A stretch of DNA of 64,000 nucleotides from JAVBNW01 sp031551255 (GTDB lineage Bacteria; Bacillota; Clostridia; Christensenellales; UBA1750): positions 1 to 64,000 of the forward strand of contig JAVBNW010000066.1 in assembly GCA_031551255.1 (NCBI GenBank). The letters are read 5' to 3'. The position numbers and the translations under genes are program-made. Under the pieces are notes generated by a model. That model was not told the origin of the DNA, made no database searches, and saw only the letters and a list, made by a program, of their open reading frames with translations. This document shows, in pieces, positions 25,601-33,721 of this stretch (positions are counted from its first letter, which is position 1; every line of letters starts with the position of its first letter).

Positions 25601-26170
25601 AAGGACCGAGGCCGAACCTCCGCGGCTAACGCCAAACCGTAGTGCACGGTTGCGGGAAACCCGCCGGCGTATGCGCGCCGCCAGCGAAGGAGAGAAATCA
25701 GGCTGCCCGGCGGCAAGGCAATCTGATCCGGATGGCCGCCCTGCCATCCTTAACGGTTGGTTCGCTCGCGAGGCGCCGTCCACGCCGCCGCTGAGGAGAT
25801 ATGCAAGAGCTGCTGGTCGGAATTTAAGAGGATGGCTCGGCAATGGGCGCGCCGGGCGCTGGGGTTGTGAAAGGCGTGTAGTCTTTCATGGTGACGTGGG
25901 CGTTTTCTTCTTAAAAAAGAAAACGCCCATTACGCACATGCGTAACGAGCGCTGTGTAACTCTGATACCGTGATCGCTCAAGGCGAACGAAGAAACTGTA
26001 TGTGGTGAGTATAGATGGCCCGTCCATTGTTTATCAACGCATATCAGGGCTATTCTGAAAATAAACGCATGTTTTCGCCAGCGGAAAACGTATAACGGGC
26101 GTAATACGTTTTCGGGCAGTTTTTACGTTTTGTTTTTCGCATTATTATTGCTGCCCAGGATTCCGTCACG
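25601..26170. other. Non-coding stretch with element remnants
   Basis: No convincing gene. It holds a second short minus-strand fragment (about 25826-25893, reading MKDYTPFTTPAP), a 13-bp hairpin at 25897-25929 and a 10-bp inverted repeat (GAAAACGTAT with its complement) at about 26085-26114. The mix suggests the scar of a lost mobile element. Confidence 0.4.
25897..25929. terminator. Perfect 13-bp hairpin
   Basis: TGGGCGTTTTCTT pairs with its exact complement around a 7-base loop. It resembles a terminator stem, but there is no T-tract after it in either direction beyond the stem. Confidence 0.4.
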
Positions 26171-27021
26171 ATGAATGCGTCCGTCGTGTACAGGATGCCC
26201 GATAGCACCACTTTCCATATACCCGCAGATAAGGCCACCCCGATCGCCGAGACAACGCCCACGCCATCGCCAACGAAGGCAACCCCGGAGCCGACGGATG
26301 CCGCCGCATATGCCGCGTATCTCAAGGGCTTGCCGGAAGATCAACTGGAGAGCATCGGGCAAGCCATGAAACAACTTCAGCTCATCCTCACGCCGCTCTC
26401 GGATGAGACGGTGGACGCTTTCCTGGCGTTCATTGGCGCGGTTGGCAAAAAGCAGGATCTGCCGCAGAGCGTGCCGGACGAAAGCGTTTATGATAACGCA
26501 ATTCTTCTGGTGTTTTCGCAGGAAGGCATGTCCTACACAAGACCGATCATGCGGCTGTGGGCGAAAAGCCGAAAGGATCGGTTAGCTCTGAGTATGCCGC
26601 GTACTTTGACCTGATGAGCAATCTCAAAAACAGCAGAATGATCGATCACTTCGACGACGGCACGCTGCGCGTTTCGTGGGGCGTGTTCGGGGATGCCCTT
26701 GCATGGCGGCTGAATTTTTGCACCGCTCATCCGAGCTTCTGGCAAACATTGAATATGAAGGACCGACTGATGACCGATCTGGGCATCTATCTGGGCTGCA
26801 TTGAGGTCGGCAACCCGCTTTACGTGTACAACGATGAAACGAAGGGGCTTTGGGACGAAGTCAAGGAGAGCTACGAGCGCTTCGTTGCATCGTATCCCGA
26901 TTCCGCAGCGATGCCCTTGGTTTCCGGCGCGCTGGCCGAATGGGAAAAGAACGGGTATAAGTACAACGACGCCATGGATGCGTATCTTGAAATCGTGAAC
27001 TACAAAGGAATCCTCGAGTAG
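26171..27021 (+). pseudogene. Frameshifted, N-terminally truncated stalk-protein gene
   Basis: Two overlapping frames carry one probable gene. Frame one (26171-26614) starts MNASVVYRM, has a Pro/Thr stalk (TPTPSPTKATPEPT) and a helical domain to LLVFSQEGMSY. Frame two (26557-27021) continues with SSEYAAYFDLMSNL, DDGTLRVSWGVFGD and ends YKGILE. The join needs a -1 or +2 shift between about 26495 and 26590. No signal peptide or good ribosome site precedes the first ATG, although RFVFRIIIAA upstream could be a damaged signal. The stalk resembles those of the lipoproteins, so this may be a dead member of that set. The family is unknown. Confidence 0.5.
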
Positions 27022-27114
27022 TTAATAATCAAACGTGTTCTTGGGCGCGTCATCTGCCCATGGCCGAACGCGGGCATCATGCCGTCTCCGCGCCCCGGGG
27101 GCACGGGCCCCGCC

Positions 27115-28650
27115 CTATTCGCAGTCCACCAATGTGAACGATATCTGATGGACGCCCGGGCAGCGGCCCAGTTGCGTGGCGATGACGGTGTAATCGCCGA
27201 TGGGCATCGGGGGGAACTCGGCCTGCCAGCTAAAGGCGCTGCTGACGGTCGCCGTGGTGCTATACGTGCCGTCGGGGCCTATGATCTCGAGCTGAATCTG
27301 GCTGTTGGGTTCTCCTCCGCCAAGGACGGTGGCAAACGGCGCGCAGTTGATCGCATCGCCGAACGGCTCGAAGATGACGGGCTCAACACACGCGCGGCAC
27401 AGCAGCGTGAAGCTGACGATGGCTTCGCCGCTGGTACATTGGGCGCTTGCTTGGCTGACGGTAATGGTATACGCGCCATCCGCAAGCGCGCCGGACAGAG
27501 GAACCTGCCAGGAACCGTTCGTATCGACGACGGCGGAACCACAGAACACGTTGCTGCCGCCGCTGTTTCTGATGCACAGGCTAACCGCCGCGCCGGGCGC
27601 GCCGGTGCCGGTCACGTCCGTCAGGTCGCATGTGATCAAACCGGGCTGAGGCTCCGCAATTTCCGGCGGCGGGCAGGCGCAGTCCACGGTAAACGCGTTG
27701 GCATTCTCGCCGCTCACGCAAACGGCGGTGGTTTGATACGCGGCCGCCGTATAGGCTCCGTTGGGCAGGATGACCGGCACGGCCAACCGCCACGAGCCGT
27801 CCGGGTCCACGGCAGCCGCGCCGCAGAACACCTCCTCGTTGCCGCCGTCACGGACGCACGCGCTGACCACGGCTCCAGGCGTGCCTACACCCGAGAGGGC
27901 CGTCAACCCGCATACCGACCCGCCAGTGTGGGGGGAATGGATCTCGGGCGGCGGACAGGCGCAATCGACGGTAAACGCGCTCCGCGCCTCCGCGCTCGCG
28001 CAGCCTCCACCGCTTTGCGCGACAGCCACGACATACGCCCCGTTGGGCAGATTGACCGGCACGGATACCCGCCATGCGCCATCGGGCCCGACGGCCGCCG
28101 TATCGCAAAACACATCATCCGCGCCTCTGCGTATGCATAGGTCGATCCCGGCTCCAGGCGTGCCGACGCCGAAGAACTGCTCCTGCAGGCAGATCACGCT
28201 TTGATCCAGCGGAAACTGGATGATGGGAGGCGCGCATGGGCAGCTCACCTGAACTGAAACGGACGTTTGCTGTGCGGCGCAATCCGCCCGCCGCTGAAGC
28301 GCCGTGATGGTACGCGCGCCGGGGACATCGAACAATAGGGGCACCCGCCACCTGCCGCCCAGATCAACCATAGTACTCGTGATCAAAACGCCGTCCACGA
28401 ACACGTCCATTGCCGCGCCTCGCGCGCCCGTACCCGAAACGATCCGCATGCCGCAGGGCAGCGCGCCCCCCGCCGGTTCGAGGATGGTTGGCGCTGGACA
28501 GGCGATGGGCGTGCAGCATGGCGGGGAACAGCGCGGCGGACAAGACGAATAGCTGCTACTTTGGCATATGCAGCATAGTGTTCTTGAAATTCTGCAAGTT
28601 TTTATCCGTTGGTTTCCGCATGAAGGCATGCATGAGGTGAAGCGTCTCAT
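27115..28650 (-). CDS. Cysteine-rich protein with five Ig-like repeats
   Basis: 511 residues from the ATG at 28650 (GGGGAGG upstream); the frame is open to 28806. The first 55 residues hold many Cys (TLCCICQ, CPPRCSPPCCTPIACP) and no signal peptide. Five repeats of about 85-90 residues follow, each with GxGTPGAxVxxCxR, VFCxxAxVxxDGxW, LPNGAYTxxxxQ and FTVDCxCPPPEI, so each carries three or four Cys that could pair within the repeat. They resemble bacterial Ig-like domains. Lack of an export signal with Cys-rich ends recalls spore-coat or exosporium proteins, but that is a guess. It is transcribed divergently from an equally unusual gene. Confidence 0.65.
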   Translation of the reverse strand: MRRFTSCMPSCGNQRIKTCRISRTLCCICQSSSYSSCPPRCSPPCCTPIACPAPTILEPAGGALPCGMRIVSGTGARGAAMDVFVDGVLITSTMVDLGGRWRVPLLFDVPGARTITALQRRADCAAQQTSVSVQVSCPCAPPIIQFPLDQSVICLQEQFFGVGTPGAGIDLCIRRGADDVFCDTAAVGPDGAWRVSVPVNLPNGAYVVAVAQSGGGCASAEARSAFTVDCACPPPEIHSPHTGGSVCGLTALSGVGTPGAVVSACVRDGGNEEVFCGAAAVDPDGSWRLAVPVILPNGAYTAAAYQTTAVCVSGENANAFTVDCACPPPEIAEPQPGLITCDLTDVTGTGAPGAAVSLCIRNSGGSNVFCGSAVVDTNGSWQVPLSGALADGAYTITVSQASAQCTSGEAIVSFTLLCRACVEPVIFEPFGDAINCAPFATVLGGGEPNSQIQLEIIGPDGTYSTTATVSSAFSWQAEFPPMPIGDYTVIATQLGRCPGVHQISFTLVDCE

Positions 28651-28887
28651 GGATTCCCATCCTCCCCTTATCACATTCATGGTATGAAGGGGTTGATCGA
28701 CGTGTTCGGCATGAGGAGCGGGCCACCCATAGCAGAGCGGCTCCAGCGTATGAACGCAGGGCGAACCCCGCCTCCCCTCCCGGAATACAGTGAAGGAGAA
28801 AACCATGCACGCCCTATGACAACGCGTGCTTTGCCGCGTCGACTTGAATATAGCCTGTTCCGGCCGATGCGTTAAGGAGAAAGCGCT

Positions 28888-30918
28888 ATGGAATTTTCTT
28901 TTCAGAGTATCGGTCCAAGGGGTGATCGTCTGGGATCCCTTCCGTACTTAGATACCTTTATTTATACGCCGGTAAAATACGTGGGCAATGGGCCGGGCTT
29001 CAACGACAATATCCTCAAGAACCCCATCCCCGACGTGCCCATCGACATCGCACAGATCAACCACCCCCGCGGGCTGGCCGCCGACTATCTGGGCAACCTC
29101 TACTTCGCCGACGAGTACAACGGCTCGGTACGGGTCGTCATCCCGAACGCCGATGGAGAATGGGTCGTGCGAACCATCGTCGGCACCGGCGTGGAGGCGG
29201 GCTCCGCCGAGCCGCCCAACGGCGTGCTGGCGCAGGGCATCGAGATGTATGAACCGATGGCCGTCGATGTCGCGGCCTATTGCCGCTATGTGGTGTTCCT
29301 CAACACCGACAGCCACTTGGTGCAGATGCTCGACATGGAGCATCCGGCGGGCGTGTACGAGCGGGATATCTACTACAGGGGCTCGCTGCTTCACGCAGCG
29401 GGCCAGCCCTATCCCGCCGGGCCGTGGCTGACCACCATCGCCGGGGAATACATCGCGGGCTCGGCCGGCGGCTACTACGAACCGCCGGATCACGACCCGA
29501 TGAAGGCGCGGTTCAACAACCCGCAGGGCGTCGCCATCACCGACGATGCGAACACCATCTATGTCGCCGATACCGAGAACAACGTCATCCGGCTGCTGAC
29601 CAGGACCGCGCAAGGCGCGTGGCAGATCTTTCCCTTCGCGGGCAGCCCATCCGCCGCGGCGGGCTACGGCGGGGACGGCGGCCCGGCGCTTAACGCGCTG
29701 CTCGACCAGCCTGTCGGCATCGCGCTGGACGATGCTGAGGAGAACCTGTACATCGCCGATATGAACAACCAGCGCGTGCGCAGGATCGACCTCGCGACCG
29801 GTATCATCACGACGGTCGCGGGCAACGGCGTCATCCCGCCGAATCAGTTTACCAACGTCAACGACGGAACCGTGGCGCAACTCGGCGCGCCGCTCAATCA
29901 AGTCGCCCTGTTCAAATACCTCAGCGACGTGGCGCTGGACGCCAACGGGAATCTCTATATCGCCGACCAGGGCAACAACCGCATCCGCAAGATTCTGGCG
30001 GACCTGAGTGAAATTCAAACCATCTACGGCGACGGCACCCCGAACCTCATCCAAGCGCCCAGAGGCGTGGAGGTGAACTGGGCCGGCGAGGTGTTCGCTA
30101 GCGATACCGAGGGCGCGAAAATATGGAAGCTGACGCCCGACGGTTTGACGCCGGAGAACTATCCGCCTGCACCGCCGTGCCTTCAGGCCGCCACCGCGGT
30201 CAATCTCTCGGCGAATAAATTCGCCGTCAATGCCGATCTGCCATTGGGCCGGTTTGAGTTCGGAGTGTTCGATCAGGGCGGGAACCTCGTCGCCTCCGCG
30301 TTGAACGGCGTCAATGGCGAAGTGATCTTCCAGGCCATCGCCCTTACCGCGCCGGATATCTATGCCTATACCATCCGGGAAATTAGCCCAGACGGCGACG
30401 GCTGGGAGACCGACGCCAGCGAGTATCCGGCGATTATCACCGTGGCCATGAGCGAAGAAGGTACGCTCATCGCCTCGGTGAGCTACCCGCAGGGTCCGCC
30501 GGTCTTCACCAACACCTTTGTTTCCGAACCTCCCGTGCCCGCGACGGCGCGTTTGCGGGCGCTGAAAACGGTCTACGGAGCCTGCCTGTCCGCGAATCAG
30601 TTCGTCTTCGGCGTTTTCGACGCGAGTGGGAATGAGGCGGCGCGGGCGAGCAACAATGGGAATGGGCAAATCACGTTTCCCGCTCTTTCGTTCGATCAAG
30701 CGGGCGCATACCCTTACACGATACGGGAGCTGAACGCTTCCGGCAATGGCTGGGTCACGGATACTCGAATCTTTTCCGCTATCATTACGGTAGCCGTCAG
30801 CGAGCAGGGCCAGCTTATAGCAACAGTGAACTATCCCGGCGGGTTCCCCGCCTTTGTCAATAGGTACTGCCAGCAGGCGTGCCGCTGCCGGCCAAGATGT
30901 TGCCGGTTCAGAGGATGA
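28888..30918 (+). CDS. NHL beta-propeller with two pilin isopeptide domains and Cys-rich tail
   Basis: 676 residues, ATG with AAGGAG eight bases upstream and no signal peptide. Residues about 50-410 hold NHL repeats (NNPQGVAITDDANTIYVADTENNVIRLL; LDANGNLYIADQGNNRIRKI) forming a six-blade-like propeller. Two Spy0128/FctA-type domains follow at about 430-535 and 545-660, each with FEFGVFD-like or FVFGVFD, YTIREL/I and a final Asn (FTNTF, FVNRY); in the second, LRALKTV supplies the Lys expected to form the Lys-Asn isopeptide bond next to the catalytic Glu. The tail CQQACRCRPRCC has five Cys. The antisense 703-codon frame is a shadow. Confidence 0.75.
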   Translation: MEFSFQSIGPRGDRLGSLPYLDTFIYTPVKYVGNGPGFNDNILKNPIPDVPIDIAQINHPRGLAADYLGNLYFADEYNGSVRVVIPNADGEWVVRTIVGTGVEAGSAEPPNGVLAQGIEMYEPMAVDVAAYCRYVVFLNTDSHLVQMLDMEHPAGVYERDIYYRGSLLHAAGQPYPAGPWLTTIAGEYIAGSAGGYYEPPDHDPMKARFNNPQGVAITDDANTIYVADTENNVIRLLTRTAQGAWQIFPFAGSPSAAAGYGGDGGPALNALLDQPVGIALDDAEENLYIADMNNQRVRRIDLATGIITTVAGNGVIPPNQFTNVNDGTVAQLGAPLNQVALFKYLSDVALDANGNLYIADQGNNRIRKILADLSEIQTIYGDGTPNLIQAPRGVEVNWAGEVFASDTEGAKIWKLTPDGLTPENYPPAPPCLQAATAVNLSANKFAVNADLPLGRFEFGVFDQGGNLVASALNGVNGEVIFQAIALTAPDIYAYTIREISPDGDGWETDASEYPAIITVAMSEEGTLIASVSYPQGPPVFTNTFVSEPPVPATARLRALKTVYGACLSANQFVFGVFDASGNEAARASNNGNGQITFPALSFDQAGAYPYTIRELNASGNGWVTDTRIFSAIITVAVSEQGQLIATVNYPGGFPAFVNRYCQQACRCRPRCCRFRG

Positions 30919-31161
30919 GATGTCGATGCACATTCCCAAGGCATGGATGCTGAGCGCGATCACGCGAAGAATGTCACGAACAAGGTCACGAGGCTCCTTT
31001 ATTAAGCATCTCTTTGTATAACGAATCCATGATTTCACGGGAGGAGGAACTCGAATCAAGGAAATACCGCAACCTTCACACGTGCGGCAGCGTCTAATGC
31101 GAGTGCACTCTATATCGCTCGTCTTAGGGCCAAATTAAGAAATGAAACGGTGGGAAGCACT

Positions 31162-31638
31162 TTGCGATTACTCTTCAAGCAGCGATTCTTCTCGTGGTTT
31201 GACAGCTATGACATTTATGATGAGAGTGGCAACACGGTATTTACCGTCCATGGCAAACTCGATTGGGGACACAGGCTTGAGATATACGACGGAGGTGGCC
31301 GTTATCTCGGCAGGGTGAAGGAAAAGGTCTTGACCTTCCTGCCGCGCTTTGAAATTTACATCGGCGAGCAATATGCCGGACAGATCACCAAGGAGTTCAC
31401 CTTTTTGAAGCCGGTCTTTTCCCTCGATTGCAACGGCTGGGAGGTTCGCGGCGATTGGCTGGGTTGGGACTACGAGGTTCACGATCCCGTCGACCGGCCG
31501 ATCATGACGGCTTCAAAGGAAATCCTCAACTGGACGGATACCTATGTCATCGATGTAGTCGATCAGCGCGATGCCCTGCTGTCGCTCATGATCGTGCTGG
31601 CCATCGACGCGGCAAAATGCTCTCAGTCCTCATCATAG
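31162..31638 (+). CDS. LURP-one-related family protein
   Basis: About 158 residues. The body matches the LURP-one-related beta-barrel family (related to Tubby and scramblases): LFKQRFFSWFDSYDIYDE, GNTVFTVHGKL, LEIYDGGGRYLGRVKEKV, LTFLPRFEIYIG and GDWLGWDYEV. The family usually starts MRLLFKQ, so the TTG at 31162 with GGGAA upstream is preferred; a GTG at 31150 is in frame. Most bacterial members are of unknown function and may bind membranes. It sits alone between the NHL gene and decayed genes on the other strand. Confidence 0.8.
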   Translation: MRLLFKQRFFSWFDSYDIYDESGNTVFTVHGKLDWGHRLEIYDGGGRYLGRVKEKVLTFLPRFEIYIGEQYAGQITKEFTFLKPVFSLDCNGWEVRGDWLGWDYEVHDPVDRPIMTASKEILNWTDTYVIDVVDQRDALLSLMIVLAIDAAKCSQSSS

Positions 31639-31659
31639 ATCCTCGACGGAGTAAACTAT

Positions 31660-32393
31660 CTATAGAATATGCCCTGCCATTCGCTCAGATTGCCAATGAT
31701 ATGGTTTGCCCATCGCACATACCACAACGCTGTCTTTGATCGGGTCGCTTAAAAGGAGGGTTGACAAATCCTCGTGTTCGAGCATGTGCAGGTAGGCCTC
31801 CCACGCAGCCATGCCCGACGAAAGGATTCCCCTGATTTTATCGGTCCTGCGGGCGCGGGCGACGATGAGTTTTAGTTGCTCATGTATGCGCCGGCGCTCG
31901 GGGACGGGTTCCAGCCGATCTTTCAGCACGATATAATCCACCATGACCTCCTGCCGATTTGCATGTGCGAAGGTTTCGGCATCCCTGTGTTAGCCGCCCT
32001 CTGCGGGGCCCTCTCCATCGACCGCTTCCTTGCAGACGATGCGCCATCGTCCTCGTAGCCGATGGTGATGCTGTATCTGTGATTGTTGATGCGTCTTGAT
32101 AGAATGGGACAGCCCTTGTCGATGGATTCGACGATATCGCGATTGATTTGCTCCGCGTCGGTGTCCAACATTCTGCCATCTTTGCCGCAGCTAACGGTAA
32201 CATACTTAGCCGACCAGCCGATTGTTTTCAACAGCCGCAATTCCTCTTGAAACGGCGTTTCGTTGATGCATTCGAAGCACTCGCAGCCTCTTGAACCTAC
32301 CCAGTCGCCCACGATCCGGCAAAAAAACGGTTTGCCATGCCGCTGTAAAACGCAAGTTCGGCTCTGTTCATTTTCGTGCCCGTGATGCTGCAT
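31660..32393 (-). pseudogene. Decayed papain-like domain gene (C-terminal half, two frames)
   Basis: Two minus-strand frames (32393-31923 and 31944-31660) together resemble the C-terminal part of the MerR-fusion protein at 33722-36382. ELRLLKTIGWSAKYV, GCPILSRRINNHRYSITIGYEDDG and MVDYIVLKDRLEPV... GMAAWEAYLHML parallel its IFEKCGYASTFV, AVPVIAVTRGG...YVGYEEHG and GGIESGKF blocks. The switch between frames near 31930-31970 is a frameshift. The N-terminal entry (MNRAELAFYSGMANRFF in the frame of the preceding gene) is separated by a one-base loss in a run of seven T at about 32320. The C-terminus is cut short. No product is expected. Confidence 0.55.
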
Positions 32394-32970
32394 GTTGCCG
32401 CCAGGAGGTTGACGCTATAGTCGGTTTCATTGCCGTAGTAACGATTTCGGATATGGTGGATATGATTTTTCTGTTCATTCCAAACCCGCCTTTCGAATTT
32501 TTTGCGCGAGCGTTCTTGCTCCGGCAATCGATTCATGATGTCAGTCGCCTTGCGCAGCAAGCCCAGCACCACGCGGTCGTTGGCAGAGACGATTCTGAAA
32601 AGGCGCTTGAGCTCGGCCCGTACCTCGGGCCTAAGCAATCGCTCGCCGGCATCGGGCGGCAGCGCGTAGCCCGTCTCGGGCTCGACGCCAAGCTGCGCCC
32701 ATATCTTCCAGCACGTCCCGTGCGTCGCGTCGAGTTCACCATCGAACACGTACTGCCGGATCACGTCGAAGATCCTCTCCTGCGCTGCCTTGTTTTCGCA
32801 TAGATGGTGCAGGTTTGAATCGGCGATATGGTAGCGGCCCTCGATGGGAAAGCCGACGATGGCAAGCAGCCATTCGGCGGTCTCCCGCGCGTTGCCGGGC
32901 GTCACCCCGTCCAGCCGCGCCATGAGGTCGCGTTCAAGCCGACCGTGCGCGGGGTGTTCCAACACCTGAA
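32297..32970 (-). pseudogene. Frameshifted C-terminal part of papain-like fold gene
   Basis: 222 codons in a frame one base off from the preceding 228-codon gene. Adding one base near 32975 makes a smooth helix (DILAA-LIQVLEHPAHGRL), so the two frames are probably one original gene of about 450 codons. This part is helical: ARETAEWLLAIVGFPIEGRYHIADSNLHHLCENKAA. A GTG at 32965 opens the frame but has no proper ribosome site. If the shift is a sequencing error, the gene is intact. Confidence 0.5.
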
Positions 32971-33657
32971 TCAGGCGGCAAGGATGTCGGCATACGTCAC
33001 GGTTTTCTCGGCGCGGCCCGCGATGATGACGGCATCGCGAAAATGCGCATGCCAGTCGGTCAGGATGAACCGGCCGTCGTCGGTGTAGCCCTGCGCCGCG
33101 ACGACCTCGCGCGTGGGGCGCATCGTGTGATCGAAGTGCTTATGCGCGTCCAGCCCGTAAAGCGTGCCGCACTCATCGTAGCCCGCCGCGACGTGCCAGT
33201 CGGGGCCGTCGCCCAGCTTCATCAGCACGGGTAGCCCGGCATCGACCGATGCTTTCACGGCCGTGAAGATATCGTCACGCGCCGTCCCGCCCGACAAGCG
33301 CCGCCACGAGAGTCCGGCGAAGCCGAAGATGAAGCCGAAGTATTCGTCGAGCCAGCGCCAGCCCGGATACCAGACGGGCAGCGTCTGATATTCGGAGGTT
33401 TCCTCCGGCCATGCCCAGCCGGCCGAGACGCCGGTGAACGACTGATAGTCGTGATAGAGCTGCGCGCGGTGCTTCTGCATGGCGGTGGTAGTGCAGTTTC
33501 CGCATTGGACGCAATCGGAGCCCTTCTGCCCGCAAAAATGCGGCGCTTCCTCGGTAAAGCCGAGCGCCGAAACCAATACCGTCTCCAGCGCGCCGAAAAA
33601 GGGACTCGATTCGGCGCCGTCGGGGAAGGGCAGCATGTCGGGCAGCCGCTTGATCAT
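32971..33657 (-). CDS. Papain-like (BtrH/C39-like) fold protein, N-terminal part
   Basis: 228 residues with a good AGGAGG site before the ATG at 33657. It contains Cys-rich CGQKGSDCVQCGNC near the N-terminus, then a tryptophan-rich stretch, then GLPVLMKLGDGPDWHVAAGYDECGTLYGLD, the typical strand pair with a catalytic-type His in C39 and butirosin BtrH-type domains. The order Cys, His, Asp is present, so enzyme activity is possible, though the family may also act as acyl-ACP: AMP transferases. It ends early by a frameshift into 32297-32970. It is 64 bp downstream of the MerR fusion gene and probably in the same operon. Confidence 0.55.
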   Translation of the reverse strand: MIKRLPDMLPFPDGAESSPFFGALETVLVSALGFTEEAPHFCGQKGSDCVQCGNCTTTAMQKHRAQLYHDYQSFTGVSAGWAWPEETSEYQTLPVWYPGWRWLDEYFGFIFGFAGLSWRRLSGGTARDDIFTAVKASVDAGLPVLMKLGDGPDWHVAAGYDECGTLYGLDAHKHFDHTMRPTREVVAAQGYTDDGRFILTDWHAHFRDAVIIAGRAEKTVTYADILAA

Positions 33658-33721
33658 CGGTTCATCCTCCTATACCCTTTCGTTGCAGGCGATGGAATAC
33701 CCCAGCAACGAGGCGATGCCG

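Noticed and set aside
26085..26114. Attachment site or IS end made by the GAAAACGTAT inverted repeat
   Set aside because: No transposase or integrase next to it and no matching second end; a similar repeat near 36990 lies inside a coding region.
28948..31059. 703-codon open frame antisense to the NHL gene
   Set aside because: Its composition is Arg/Val/Gly/His-rich without domain motifs, and the sense strand has clear NHL and pilin domains and a good ribosome site.
32310..32335. Programmed frameshift at the T7 run
   Set aside because: Neighbouring frames are also broken at sites without slippery sequence, so decay or sequencing error explains it better.
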